From positions 7,742 to 71,741 of the forward strand of contig CAYLTY010000011.1 of NCBI GenBank assembly GCA_964386705.1: 64,000 bases of DNA. The letters are read 5' to 3'. The notes under the pieces were generated by a model. The model was not told the origin of the DNA and searched no databases. It saw only the letters and a program-made list of their open reading frames with translations. The position numbers were made by a program, and so were the translations under genes. Shown in pieces: positions 25,801-35,063 of this stretch (its first letter is position 1; every line of letters starts with the position of its first letter). Source of the DNA: AM-0621 sp964386705 (GTDB taxonomy: Bacteria; Planctomycetota; Planctomycetia; Planctomycetales; Planctomycetaceae).

Positions 25801-28800
25801 CAGATCATCAAAACCATCGCCATCCACGTCTCCAGCGCTGCTGGCAGACATCCCCAGGCGATCATTCATATCGGCGCCCAGGATCGCAATACCAAATCCA
25901 TTGAGGTCAGCAAGATCAACGATTGACGGTAACGATGGACTTCCAAAAACCACATAGGCTTCACCAGCAGAGGGTTTACTGTTTCCGGCGGCCGCCGCGT
26001 CGTGGGCGCCAATCAGAAGATCGTCGTATCCGTCACCGTTCACGTCGCCAGCGTTACTTACGGAACGGCCACTATGGTCGCCCGCATCGACACCCAGAAT
26101 CGTGATTCCGGCAGCACCAGGCGCGAACAAATCAATCGCCGCCGGCAACGTAGCTCCCCCGAAGATCAGATAGCTTTTGTCCGCATTCAACGTCGCATGT
26201 CCATCATCACGGTAAGCTCCAATCAGGATGTCATCGAAGCCATCACCGTTCACATCTCCCGCATTGCTGACGGAATAGCCACTGCGGTCTTCGGAGTCAG
26301 CTCCATAGATAGTGAGCCCACCGGAACCGAGGTTGCCCAGATTGAGGACCGTGGGAAACGAGGCTCTGCCAAAGATGACATAACTTTCGCCGGCATTCGT
26401 CTTCGCGTTTGGTGACGCGTCGGCACGTTCTGCTCCAACGAGCAGATCATCGAAACCATCGCCGTTCACATCGCCAGCGTTGCTGACCGAGCGGCCACTC
26501 GCGTCTCCAAAATCCACACCGAAGATCGTTACTCCGGCTGCCCCAAGACTGTCCACCGTAAGCGTCGCTGGCAAGGACGCGGCCCCAAAAATGACATAAC
26601 TCACCCCGGTAGCAAAGACACCGCTGCCTGCTTGGTATGCACCGAAATCTCCGACGATGATGTCGTCGAAACCATCGCCGTTCACATCCCCTGCACCGCT
26701 CACCGACGTACCGATAAAATCCCCATTACCAGCGTCTGAGATCGTCACTCCGGCGGAAACCGGATTGCTCAAGTCCAGAGTGCTTGGCAACGACACCCCG
26801 CCGAAGATGACATAGCACTTACCTTTGAGCAAATCCCCTGCCACTCCGGAGTGGTGCGATCCCACCAGCAGATCATCGAAACCATCACCGTTAATGTCTC
26901 CCGCGCCGCTCACGCAGTTGCCAGTGAAGTCAAACGTTCCCGCACCAAAGATCGTGATGCCAGCCGAGCCGAGATTTGCCAAATCGAGCGTGGAAGGCAA
27001 CATTGGTCCGCCGAAGACTACGTAGCACTCACCCGCTTCTCTCCTGCTGTTCCCGGTCGCATCAGCTAACGATGCCCCGATCAGCAAGTCATCAAACCCG
27101 TCACCATTTACGTCGCCCGCGTTACCCACGGAAATACCACTGCGATCTTCTATATCCGCACCAAAGATCGTCATTCCGGCAGAACCAGGATTGCTGAGGT
27201 CCACGATGATGGGCGGCACCTCAAGCAAGAGTCGCGCTGCGCCACTTTCAAAAGTATTATAGACGACTCCATTCACCGTGGTCCTGATCGTTTGAGTCCA
27301 ACCGGCCCCCGTGTTGATGGTGTCATCCGCATTTCGACGGACCATTAACGTATTTGTAGTATGAGCGGCGTTTGAGTTGGAAGTGAGATTCAGAACTTCG
27401 AGTGCGTTAAGAGTGAGTGTATTCGCTCCACTGCCACGCAGATCGATCGTTTCAATGCTGGTCAATCTATTATCAGCCAGCGTCGTCAAGTTCAGTAACA
27501 GACCTGCGTTATCCAGTCGCAACGTATCTGAACCGTTCCCGCCTTCGATCCGCAGAAACGTCACGTCGGCAATCGTCAGGACGTCGTCCCCCTGACCGCC
27601 GTAGATGACATCCATCCCACCGTTGCCAACCAGCGTGTCATTGCCCGCGCCGCCGTTCATTCGGTTTGCGGCATTGCTGCCTGTAAGTATATCAGCAGCA
27701 ACCGTTCCTGCGTGCGTCACCGAATTCGTAAAGCTGTTACCACCAAAGATCAAATAGCTCTCACCCGACTCCGGTCTTGTTCCATTGACTCCGTCTCCAT
27801 TCTTCGCACCGAGAATGACATCTCCAAATCCATCGCCATTCACGTCGCCGGCGCCGCTTACCGATCTACCCGCATAGCCGCCAGCATCGCCGCCCGACAT
27901 CGTGATACCAGACGCTGCCAGAGTGCCCAAGTCAATCGCCGCAGCCAGGGATGAGCCGCCAAAAACAATATAGCTCTTGCCTATATCGATCTTGCTTTCA
28001 TTCAATTCATCCGCGTGCGCGGCTCCTATGAGCAAATCATCGAACCCATCACCATTCATATCTCCCGCGCCACTCACCGAGAATCCACTGTAATCTCCTG
28101 CGTGAGCACCGAAGATCCTGATGCCTGAGGAACCAAGGCTCGCGAGGTCGATGACTGCAGTGGGCACGGCGCGGCCAAAGATTAAGTAGCTCTCACCGGC
28201 ATCAATCTTATTGTTGTTCGCAGCATCGGCTAGCGGCGCCCCGATCAGCAGGTCATCGAAGCCATCTCCGTTCACATCACCTGCACCGCTGACTGACCAA
28301 CCGCTCCAATCAAAAGCGTCAGCGCCCACAATTGAGATATCTGCCCCTCTAAGGACCGGATTAATACCGTCATCGATATCCAGTGTGATCAAGTGCGGCA
28401 AGTCTGAACGCCCCAGGATTACATAGGTGTAACCTGACGTGAATCGCTCTCCATCTAGAGAACTCCCAGTCCTCGCTCCAATCAACAGATCGTCATAGCC
28501 ATCCCCATTCACGTCGCCGGCGCCGCTGACAGACGAGCCCAGGGCGTCCGATGCATCCAGGCGCGTAATCCGAGTCATGGAGAAAGAAGCCGAAAAGGAA
28601 CCCAACAGGATTGACTCAGGCAGTGAAGCTCTTCCAAAGACTAAATAGCTTGACCCCTTATACCCTCTACTGGAACCACCGTACGGAGCTCCAATGACGA
28701 TGTCATCAAAGCCGTCTCCATTGATGTCACCGGCTCCGCTCACAGATTGCCCTGAACGTTCATCTGCCGCGGCGCCGAAAAACGTCACTCCCATTGAGCC

Positions 28801-29382
28801 AAGGCTGCTCAATTCAATCGCTTGCGGCAACGCATCTGAACCAAAGACGAGATAGCTCTCACCCGCATTGACGCTACTGTTCCCCAGTGAGTCTGCCAAG
28901 AAAGCTCCGATCAAAATATCATCGAAGCCATCGCCATTGACGTCACCTGCGCTGCTGACCGAGCAGCCGCTGTGGTCACCGCCATTCGCATTATCAACAC
29001 CAGAGATCTTGATCCCGGCAGCCCCCAGATTCGCCAAATCAAACGTGGTCGGCATCGGATTACTGCCATAGATCACGTAAGTCTCGCCAGCACCAGCGGC
29101 GCGGGGCGTTCCCACAATCAGGTCATCGAACCCATCTCCGTTCATATCACCGGCATCACTGACCGAGTAACCGCTGTTGTTGAATTGAACAGCACCGAAG
29201 ATCGTGGTTCCGGCGGAGCCGAGATTGGCCAGATCGATCGCAGTGAGGACCTGTCTCGCCTCCAAACACTCGATTCTTGCGGACGAAGGGGTGCATGGGG
29301 CAAGAACAGTCGCGTGAGAGCGAGCGGCTCGTTTCAGAGGACTGATAGTGCGAAGCAGGGCCAGCCAGTTGTGAAGGATCAT
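22804..29382 (-). CDS. Giant double FG-GAP propeller and RTX protein
   Basis: A protein of 2192 residues. The leader (MILHNWLALLRTISPLKRAA) runs into LEARQVLT, a LEPR-XLL variant. Residues about 50-555 hold seven FG-GAP repeats of the form GDVNGDGFDDLLIGA plus GESYVIFG, the integrin-type calcium-binding propeller unit. A linker with RTX turns and TSIETIDLRGSGANTLTL follows (555-726). The whole arrangement then recurs: seven more FG-GAP repeats (726-1225) and a second linker (1225-1396). Residues about 1396-2192 are RTX repeats broken by five copies of a beta-strand module ending in NRLDAS-like sequence. The tail does not resemble that of the other two RTX proteins. Probably a surface adhesin or matrix protein; the ligand is unknown. 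Confidence 0.9.
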   Translation of the reverse strand: MILHNWLALLRTISPLKRAARSHATVLAPCTPSSARIECLEARQVLTAIDLANLGSAGTTIFGAVQFNNSGYSVSDAGDMNGDGFDDLIVGTPRAAGAGETYVIYGSNPMPTTFDLANLGAAGIKISGVDNANGGDHSGCSVSSAGDVNGDGFDDILIGAFLADSLGNSSVNAGESYLVFGSDALPQAIELSSLGSMGVTFFGAAADERSGQSVSGAGDINGDGFDDIVIGAPYGGSSRGYKGSSYLVFGRASLPESILLGSFSASFSMTRITRLDASDALGSSVSGAGDVNGDGYDDLLIGARTGSSLDGERFTSGYTYVILGRSDLPHLITLDIDDGINPVLRGADISIVGADAFDWSGWSVSGAGDVNGDGFDDLLIGAPLADAANNNKIDAGESYLIFGRAVPTAVIDLASLGSSGIRIFGAHAGDYSGFSVSGAGDMNGDGFDDLLIGAAHADELNESKIDIGKSYIVFGGSSLAAAIDLGTLAASGITMSGGDAGGYAGRSVSGAGDVNGDGFGDVILGAKNGDGVNGTRPESGESYLIFGGNSFTNSVTHAGTVAADILTGSNAANRMNGGAGNDTLVGNGGMDVIYGGQGDDVLTIADVTFLRIEGGNGSDTLRLDNAGLLLNLTTLADNRLTSIETIDLRGSGANTLTLNALEVLNLTSNSNAAHTTNTLMVRRNADDTINTGAGWTQTIRTTVNGVVYNTFESGAARLLLEVPPIIVDLSNPGSAGMTIFGADIEDRSGISVGNAGDVNGDGFDDLLIGASLADATGNSRREAGECYVVFGGPMLPSTLDLANLGSAGITIFGAGTFDFTGNCVSGAGDINGDGFDDLLVGSHHSGVAGDLLKGKCYVIFGGVSLPSTLDLSNPVSAGVTISDAGNGDFIGTSVSGAGDVNGDGFDDIIVGDFGAYQAGSGVFATGVSYVIFGAASLPATLTVDSLGAAGVTIFGVDFGDASGRSVSNAGDVNGDGFDDLLVGAERADASPNAKTNAGESYVIFGRASFPTVLNLGNLGSGGLTIYGADSEDRSGYSVSNAGDVNGDGFDDILIGAYRDDGHATLNADKSYLIFGGATLPAAIDLFAPGAAGITILGVDAGDHSGRSVSNAGDVNGDGYDDLLIGAHDAAAAGNSKPSAGEAYVVFGSPSLPSIVDLADLNGFGIAILGADMNDRLGMSASSAGDVDGDGFDDLIIGAPTAYASGNSKIQAGESYVIFGRDFTAAVTHAGGAASQPLTGNSEANVMIGGRGRDTLLGNGGADVIYGGEGNDTIAITDTAFLRLDGGNGSDALRLDGAGINLNLGAVSDNKLTSIEMIDIRGSGINSLTLGVRDVLNMTSGSNTSHAANTLTIRLDRDDVLSVGSGWVSSPNITIGESTYRTLTQGGATLRVEIPPPIYTDLWYGRLRVFLVEDIPVNIAITQDLSTAEILISSSTVSAGTHVLRVPIAPVTVGIQVGLSRWNDRFDGSSAGLSVTVGGGDGNDSIVGGVGHDVLEGGRGSDTLTGGAGFDTLQGGADTEFGLDLLLESFNADITLTASQMIVASGGHTDFDSVSGFERVMLLGGSGANRIDASLCEVPTSLYGGSGNDVLTGGRRDDLVDGQGGDDTAGGGLGRDTLIGGPGASDVLFEIADFDISLGVSEVYRGGETAQLVGIEKAMFWGNGGPNRLDATNSSIPVTLFGGGGNDTLTGSSQADGLDGQAGNDLLIGGAGTDSFVGGAGNDTLVEAADQNLTLTNSTLLMSGNSQPDVSQKFSTIEFADLSGGVGRNRIDVSGFTLGLGTTINGGGQSDTIIGSPAPDTINTLTGHDLINGLGGADVVNGGGGNDTITGGDGSDNLNGQVGNDLVDGGADADVIVGGNGIDTLNGGGGNDFLNGQADSGVISGGEGNDILQGGSANETLNGESGEDRIFGGFGDDLMLGGTGADSLYGNLGEDTLMGGDGDDDLRGEGYRDTIDGGAGIDRTAEYMQFEFFTITAQQFGHNTLDRDTYLNMERINLFGTPVADLIDARQATASVLLNGGTGNDTLLGGARTDVLNGGPGNDMLSGGGGNDVFEGDTGFDTIVERADANFTVNGTTISSALTGTEAPRNIEMVVLVGGVGANKLDASLATKPVILIGGPGNDTLLGGSAVDTLSGGNRGDSTVPGSDGTDSLDGGGGADFYDADSADTLVSDGSDATLADAFTRIPTWIDQV

Positions 29383-29594
29383 CTAGTTCAGTTTCTCTTG
29401 GATCAGCATCGCAGCAAGTTGAGCTGTCTTAGTTTATGAGCCGCCGTCAGCAAGGCGGTGTGGACATCAACAGAGCATTTCGAAAATCCAGACTGGTGAC
29501 CGGTCAGAAGCCACATGCGAATCCGCGTCGTTTGGCCAGGGAACAAACGGGCCAGAGTGCGCGTCTTCCATCAAACCATCAGCCGTGCCGAGGG

Positions 29595-30671
29595 TCATGG
29601 TTTCGATCCAATCGTGATCGTGCGGCGGATTTCGTCGGTTTTGAAACCGAGGGCGGAGGGGCGGCGGACTCCAGGAAGGGTGATGACGTCGTAGAGCTCG
29701 TTGACGACTCCTTGCAGCCACAGCCAGTGGACCAGATCGCCTGAGCGGAGGTCGATCACACAGACGCCGCAATGCGGATCGGCGTCGCGTTGTTTCAGAT
29801 TGTCGTCCAGGTTGAGCCCTTTGAACGTGCGGTTCTCGCGGCATTGTGACAGGCCGACGATCGCAAAATCTCCACTAAAGCTCAGGCCACGCAGATAGCC
29901 GGGACAGAACGTGAGCGGTTGAAACTTGCCCGTCGTGCGATCAATCTTGCCGAAGTACCCCGTGCCGGAATTCAGCAGCCACAGCTCACCGCGATACAGA
30001 CGCGGGGAGTGCGGCATCGACAGCCCGGTTGTGATGATCTGATTGGTACGGACATCGATCACACACCCGCCATCGCGACGTCGCTCGCGCCAGCCGTCGG
30101 CTACGTCGCTCTGACTGACGCAGGTGACATAAGCCGGTCGGCCGTTCTCCATCGCCAGGCCGTTCAAGTGGCAGCGGTCTTCGGCGGCCAGCTTCGTGAG
30201 AAACGGCGGCTGCCAGAGAGGTATAAAGCTGTGCTTCTCACTTGTTGTCGCCAGGCATCCGAAGAGCGTGTTGACGAAGACCACTCGGCCATCGGCGTCG
30301 ACGGAAACGTCATGAATGTCGAGATCGCCGGTCACGTAGCCGACTTGCGGAACGTAGATGCGATCGAACCCGTTGGCGGCCTGACCGGGTTCCAGAGCGT
30401 TCTCGAAGCGCCAGAGTTGATACAGCGACGTCATCCATAACGTCTGCCCATCACCCCACAGGCCGAGGCAACGATTGAAAGTTCGCTCGAAGATCGACAA
30501 TCGGCCTTCCGGCTGCAGGCCCACCAGAAACAGCTTGCCCGCCTGATAGGTGGTAAAGGCGAGGCTCAGGTGCTGATCGTTCAGCCAACTCGTCAACCCG
30601 CGTGAGGCGAGCGCGTCGAACTTTGGCGTTAGGGCGGAATTTGGACCGGACTGAAAATCGGAAGAAGTCAT
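29595..30671 (-). CDS. TIGR03032 family protein
   Basis: A protein of 358 residues without a signal peptide, matching the TIGR03032 family (a beta-propeller-like conserved family found in planctomycetes, cyanobacteria and others). Hallmarks are the early GLTSWLNDQHLSLAFTTYQ segment, AGKLFLVGLQPEGRLSIFER, DIHDVSVDADGRVVFVNTLF, RCHLNGLAMENGRPAYVTCV, MPHSPRLYRGELWLLNSGTG and CPGYLRGLSFSGDFAIVGLS. The function of the family is unknown, though it often lies near TPR or glycan-related genes. The gene is divergent from the DUF1592 gene. Both coding frame and length fit the family. Confidence 0.9.
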   Translation of the reverse strand: MTSSDFQSGPNSALTPKFDALASRGLTSWLNDQHLSLAFTTYQAGKLFLVGLQPEGRLSIFERTFNRCLGLWGDGQTLWMTSLYQLWRFENALEPGQAANGFDRIYVPQVGYVTGDLDIHDVSVDADGRVVFVNTLFGCLATTSEKHSFIPLWQPPFLTKLAAEDRCHLNGLAMENGRPAYVTCVSQSDVADGWRERRRDGGCVIDVRTNQIITTGLSMPHSPRLYRGELWLLNSGTGYFGKIDRTTGKFQPLTFCPGYLRGLSFSGDFAIVGLSQCRENRTFKGLNLDDNLKQRDADPHCGVCVIDLRSGDLVHWLWLQGVVNELYDVITLPGVRRPSALGFKTDEIRRTITIGSKP

Positions 30672-31036
30672 GTGGAGCAGTTCAAACGGACGTGAATCTG
30701 GGCTGACAAAGTCGTGTAGTGAGGTTACGGATCGCTTGTTCCAATCTCAAGTTGTTATCCACCATCTTTGATGAACAGAACGATCGTTCGGCGCGAAGGA
30801 GTCGCATCGTGACACGGCGTTGCCGGATCGCCGCCAGAGAAGCTGAGTACAAATTGACGATGCCTTACCGCCGGATAGACTAGAAGGGTTCCAAAAGCAG
30901 TGCTGTGAAGTCTGAACGACAGCGCTGCCAGAGGATCAATCCCGCCTTGCTGCTGCCGTTCGTTGAAGTCAACGCTGGCAGTCCTTCCAACTTGGCTCGT
31001 TCGACTGGTCGAGCTTTCCTGATCGGGTGGCCTCAG
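30672..31036. other. Divergent promoter region, 365 bp
   Basis: This gap lies between the divergently read TIGR03032 gene and the DUF1592-type heme protein gene. The frame of the latter is open up to a GTG at 30905, but the added 44 residues have no signal-peptide character and would displace the leader, so I treat this stretch as non-coding. I see no hairpin or repeat of note. Confidence 0.5.
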
Positions 31037-33367
31037 ATGCAGGTCTGGCAGAGATTTTGTGAACTGCGCACGCATTTGATCGGCGTGATCATCACCAGTG
31101 TCGCTCTATGGTCTGTGTTGCCGGCGGTGGCTGAAGAACGCAGCGGCGAGCAGCTCTTCAAGGAACTCTGCGCGTCGTGTCACGGTGCTCGCGGCGAAGG
31201 CATCAAGGACAAGTACGCTCAGCCGCTGATTGGCGAACGCTCGCTCGGAGAACTCTCCGAATACATCGATAAGTCGATGCCCGAAGGCGAGCCGGAGAAA
31301 TGCAACGCGGCGGAATCGGCGCGCATCGCAAAGTTCATGTATGACAATTTTTACTCACCGGCAGCTCAGGTGCGGAACAAGCCGGCACGGGTTGAGCTTT
31401 CGCGACTAACCGTGCGGCAGTATCGGCAGACCGTTGCGGACTTGATTGGCAGTTTTCGCGGCGGAATGCCGCGCAGCGATCAGCGCGGCCTGAAAGCGGA
31501 ATACTTCAAGACGCGCGGGCATCGCGATCGCGTCTTCGAACGTATCGATCCGTCCGTCAGTTTTGATTTCGGAACCAACGGGCCGGAACCTGAAAAATTC
31601 GACGCGCATCAGTTCTCGATCCGCTGGGAAGGTTCGGTCGTCGCACCTGATACGGGAGTCTATGACTTCGTCGTGCGTACCGAGCACGCCACGCGGTTGT
31701 GGGTCAACAACCTCAACACACCGCTGATCGATGCGATCGTGAAGTCGGGCAACGACACCGAATATCGCGGGTCGATGTTTCTGCTTGGCGGTCGCGCCTA
31801 CTCGCTGAAGCTGGAGTTTTCGAAGGCCAAGCAAGGCGTTGATGACTCGAAGAAGGAAAAGGAAAAACCGCCGAAGCCTGCTTCGATCGCTCTGTTGTGG
31901 AAGCGTCCGCAACTGGTCGACGAAGTGATTCCAGCGCGGCACATGATCCCGCAGCGGGCTCCCGAAAGCTTAATCATCGAAACACCGTTCCCGCCGGACG
32001 ATCGCAGCATCGGCTATGAACGCGGGACAACGATTTCCAAAGCTTGGGATCAGGCGACGACGGACTCGGCCATCGTGGTGGCAACGTACGTGTCGTCGAA
32101 GTTGAATGAGTTCACCGGCACAAAACCGGACTCAGGTGATCGTAACCAGAAAGTGCGTGACTTCTGCCGTCGCTTTGTGGAACGAGCTTTCCGCAGGCCG
32201 CTCGGTGAAGAAGAACGACAGCTCTATGTGGATCGTCAGTTTGACAAGACGCCGGATCTGGAAACTACCGTTAAGCGAGTCATCCTGCTGGCTCTGAAGT
32301 CGCCACGATTCCTGTATCGCGAACCGGGCGGAGCGAATGACGGGTTCTCGGTCGCGTCGCGCATCTCGTATGCGTTGTGGGATGGCCCGCCGGATCAGGC
32401 GTTGCTCGACGCCGCTGGTAAAGGAGAGCTGTCGTCGCGCGAACAGATTTCGAAGCACGCCGAGCGGATGCTCGCAGACCCCCGAGCGAAGACGAAGCTG
32501 CGCGACTTCTTCCTGCAATGGCTGAAGGTCAATCCGGTTCCGGACGTCTCCAAAGACCCGGAGAAATATCCCGAGTTCAACGCCGCGATCGCGACCGATC
32601 TGCGTACGTCACTCGAACTGTTTCTGGATGACGTGCTCAGCAGCGATTCGTCTGACTTCCGGCAGTTCTTCCTCGCGGATTCGCTGTACTTGAACGGCCG
32701 CTTGGCAAAATTCTACGGCGCGGAACTCCCCGCCGAAGCTGACTTCCAGAAGGTGAATCTGGACGGCGACGCGCGGGCGGGCGTGCTGTCTCATCCATAT
32801 CTGATGGCCGGCTTCGCCTACACGAGCACGAGTTCTCCAATTCATCGCGGCGTGTTCCTGTCCCGCAGCGTGCTGGGGCGGTCGTTGCGAGTGCCTCCCG
32901 AAGCCGTTGCTCCGCTGTCACCCGATCTGCATGCCAGCCTGACAACGCGCGAGCGGGTCACTCTGCAAACGAAGCCCGATGCTTGTCAGACCTGCCACAC
33001 GATGATTAACCCGCTGGGGTTCACTTTAGAAAACTTCGACGCGGTCGGCCGTTTCCGTAAAGAAGAGCAAGGCAAGCCAATCGACGCGACGGGCGGCTAC
33101 CGCACTCCAAACGGTGATACGGTGAAGTTCACGGGAGCGAAGGAGCTGGGAAAATTCCTGGCCAACAGCCCGGAGGCCCATAACGCAATTGTGGAACAAC
33201 TCTTCCAGAATCTGGTGAAACAGCCGATTCTGGCCTACGGACCGGAGACTCTTGGCAATCTGCGGCAAGAATTTGTGAAACATGACTTCAATCTGCGACG
33301 GCTGGCGGCCGACATCATCACCACGGCCGCATTGACGGAACAGACTACGAAAACAGCGTCCCGCTAG
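31037..33367 (+). CDS. Planctomycete DUF1587/1592/1588/1585 heme protein with PA14
   Basis: An exported protein of 776 residues. A signal peptide (LIGVIITSVALWSVLPAVAE) leads to a cytochrome c domain with CASCH (C45, C48, H49). Then comes a DUF1587 segment (LSRLTVRQYRQTVADLIG), followed by a PA14-like insert of about 120 residues (YDFVVRTEHATRLWVNNLN). After that are the DUF1595/DUF1592 region (FCRRFVERAFRRPLGEEER) and DUF1588 (STSSPIHRGVFLSRSVLG), which includes a second heme-type motif CQTCH (C650, C653, H654). A DUF1585 tail closes it (LAADIITTAALTE). These domains always travel together in planctomycetes and are thought to act in envelope redox or polysaccharide use; no activity is proven. 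It is followed at once by its usual DUF1552 partner. Confidence 0.93.
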   Translation: MQVWQRFCELRTHLIGVIITSVALWSVLPAVAEERSGEQLFKELCASCHGARGEGIKDKYAQPLIGERSLGELSEYIDKSMPEGEPEKCNAAESARIAKFMYDNFYSPAAQVRNKPARVELSRLTVRQYRQTVADLIGSFRGGMPRSDQRGLKAEYFKTRGHRDRVFERIDPSVSFDFGTNGPEPEKFDAHQFSIRWEGSVVAPDTGVYDFVVRTEHATRLWVNNLNTPLIDAIVKSGNDTEYRGSMFLLGGRAYSLKLEFSKAKQGVDDSKKEKEKPPKPASIALLWKRPQLVDEVIPARHMIPQRAPESLIIETPFPPDDRSIGYERGTTISKAWDQATTDSAIVVATYVSSKLNEFTGTKPDSGDRNQKVRDFCRRFVERAFRRPLGEEERQLYVDRQFDKTPDLETTVKRVILLALKSPRFLYREPGGANDGFSVASRISYALWDGPPDQALLDAAGKGELSSREQISKHAERMLADPRAKTKLRDFFLQWLKVNPVPDVSKDPEKYPEFNAAIATDLRTSLELFLDDVLSSDSSDFRQFFLADSLYLNGRLAKFYGAELPAEADFQKVNLDGDARAGVLSHPYLMAGFAYTSTSSPIHRGVFLSRSVLGRSLRVPPEAVAPLSPDLHASLTTRERVTLQTKPDACQTCHTMINPLGFTLENFDAVGRFRKEEQGKPIDATGGYRTPNGDTVKFTGAKELGKFLANSPEAHNAIVEQLFQNLVKQPILAYGPETLGNLRQEFVKHDFNLRRLAADIITTAALTEQTTKTASR

Positions 33368-33454
33368 TTAAGTTCTCACCACCTTCGAGTGTGCTGGTGC
33401 ACCACCGGCCGCTCGAACCCGCCCGTACAGAAACGAACGATCGAAAGTCGTAGT

Positions 33455-34771
33455 ATGACTCATCTCAATCGACGTGACTTCATTCGCGATCTTGGCCTGA
33501 GTGCCGCGGCGCTGCCGTTCATCCTGAACCTGCCGAGCCTGGGTTTCGCGAATCAGAGCCGCCGCAAGCAACGCATGATTGTGATGTTCAGCCCCAACGG
33601 AGTGGTGCCGTCAACCTTCTGGCCGGACCAGGAAGGTGAATCGTTCACGCTCAAAGAGAGCCTGACGCCGCTAGCAGATTTCCAGGGTCGGACGATGGTG
33701 TTGAACGGCGTCTGCGACAAGGTGCGCGGCGACGGCGATAACCACATGCGCGGCATCGGCTGCCTGCTGACCGGAGTTGAACTGTTCCCCGGCAACATTC
33801 AGGGCGGCTCGCATACCCCGGCCGGTTGGTCGAGCGGCATCTCGATCGATCAGGAGATCAAGAACTACCTGCAGTCGGACGCCGAGACGCGTACCCGCTT
33901 CGGCTCACTCGAATTCGGCGTGATGGTTCCCGAACGCGCGGACACCTGGACCCGCATGGTCTACACCGCTGGCAACAAGCCGGTCGCTCCGATTGATGAT
34001 CCCTATCAGATGTTCGGCAAGCTGTATGGTCGCCTGAAGGACCAGGAACACCTGAAGAGCGTGCTCGACGACCTGCAGGCTGACCTGCGCAAGGTGCGTG
34101 ACAAGATCAGCGTCGAGGATCGTCAGTTGCTGGAAGAACAGACGACCTTCGTGCGTGAACTCGAGCAGGAACTGAAGTCGTCCAGCACAGCGTCGATCGG
34201 TCATGACGTGCCTGAGCTGGAACCCGGTGTCCGCGAAGACAACGACAACATTCCGAAGATCAGCAAGATGCAGATCGAACTGCTGGTCAACAGCTTTGCG
34301 TCGGACTTCGCTCGTGTGGCGACGCTCCAATACACGAACTCAGTCGGTATGGCCCGCATGCGGTGGCTGGATATCAACGAAGGTCATCATGAACTGTCGC
34401 ACGAGCCGGACAGCAACGAAGTGGCTCAGGACAAGCTGACCCGCATCAACAAGTGGTACTGCGAGCAACTCGCTTATCTGGCGCGGCGTCTGTCCGAGAC
34501 TCCGGAACCGGGCGGACAAGGTAGCCTGCTCGATAACACGCTCATCGTCTGGACGAACGAGCTGGGTAAGGGCAACTCCCACACGCTCGACAACACGCCG
34601 TTCGTGCTGGTCGGCAACGGGCTCGACTTCAAGATGGGCCGTTCGCTCAAGCTGCCGCGAGTTGCTCACAACCGGTTGCTGATGTCGCTGGCGCATGGCT
34701 TCGGACATCGCATCACGAAGTTCGGCAATCCCGACTTCTGCAAGGACGGCGTTCTGTCGCAGCTCACGTAA
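33455..34771 (+). CDS. DUF1552 family Tat-exported protein
   Basis: A protein of 438 residues of the DUF1552 family, a relative of DUF1501. The Tat leader is MTHLNRRDFIRDLGLSAAAL with a hydrophobic stretch to LGFANQ. Family segments include MIVMFSPNGVVPSTFWPDQ, DNHMRGIGCLLTGVELFPG, SGISIDQEIKNYL, LEFGVMVPERADTWTRMVY, MQIELLVNSFASDFARVATL and LIVWTNELGKGNSHTLDNTP. The gene starts 87 bases after the DUF1592-type gene and the two are almost always adjacent in planctomycetes, suggesting one complex or pathway. The open frame runs upstream to 33389, but the ATG at 33455 gives the correct leader. Confidence 0.93.
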   Translation: MTHLNRRDFIRDLGLSAAALPFILNLPSLGFANQSRRKQRMIVMFSPNGVVPSTFWPDQEGESFTLKESLTPLADFQGRTMVLNGVCDKVRGDGDNHMRGIGCLLTGVELFPGNIQGGSHTPAGWSSGISIDQEIKNYLQSDAETRTRFGSLEFGVMVPERADTWTRMVYTAGNKPVAPIDDPYQMFGKLYGRLKDQEHLKSVLDDLQADLRKVRDKISVEDRQLLEEQTTFVRELEQELKSSSTASIGHDVPELEPGVREDNDNIPKISKMQIELLVNSFASDFARVATLQYTNSVGMARMRWLDINEGHHELSHEPDSNEVAQDKLTRINKWYCEQLAYLARRLSETPEPGGQGSLLDNTLIVWTNELGKGNSHTLDNTPFVLVGNGLDFKMGRSLKLPRVAHNRLLMSLAHGFGHRITKFGNPDFCKDGVLSQLT

Positions 34772-34783
34772 AGCAAGTTGTGG

Positions 34784-34926
34784 GCGGTCTCCAGACCGAG
34801 CCCCACCCGACGACCGGAAGGTCTCCAGTACCGCGCGCAGTTTCGTTCGGGAGACCTGCGGTCACGACTTGCGGCTCGGTCAGAGACCGGCCGCAACGGC
34901 GAGTCAGAGACCGGCCACAACGGAGC
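34784..34926. repeat. GC-rich inverted and tandem repeat after DUF1552 gene
   Basis: The 292-bp gap after the DUF1552 gene contains an imperfect inverted repeat, GCGGTCTCCAGACCGAGCC (34784-34802) against GGCTCGGTCAGAGACCGG (from 34873). Overlapping its right arm are two copies of a 24-base unit beginning GTCAGAGACCGGCC (34879-34902 and 34903-34926). It looks like a small REP-type element. The hairpin lies just downstream of the DUF1552 stop, so it may also stabilise or end that message. No gene is visible. Confidence 0.6.
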
Positions 34927-35063
34927 GTGATTTTGTCTGACCGGCAGAATTCGGCAGCTTCGCGCGTTGATCTGTACACGGTGACTGCAAGAGACTGTAG
35001 ACGTGGTGGAACCGCAGGTTCGCTGCGTTGGATGGTCGTCGTGTATCGCGGAAGGTTGCCGCT

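Noticed and set aside
10074..29382. Dense regularly spaced DNA repeats that might suggest a CRISPR array
   Set aside because: The repeats are 27-base periodic coding repeats for RTX nonapeptides, without constant direct repeats or unique spacers.
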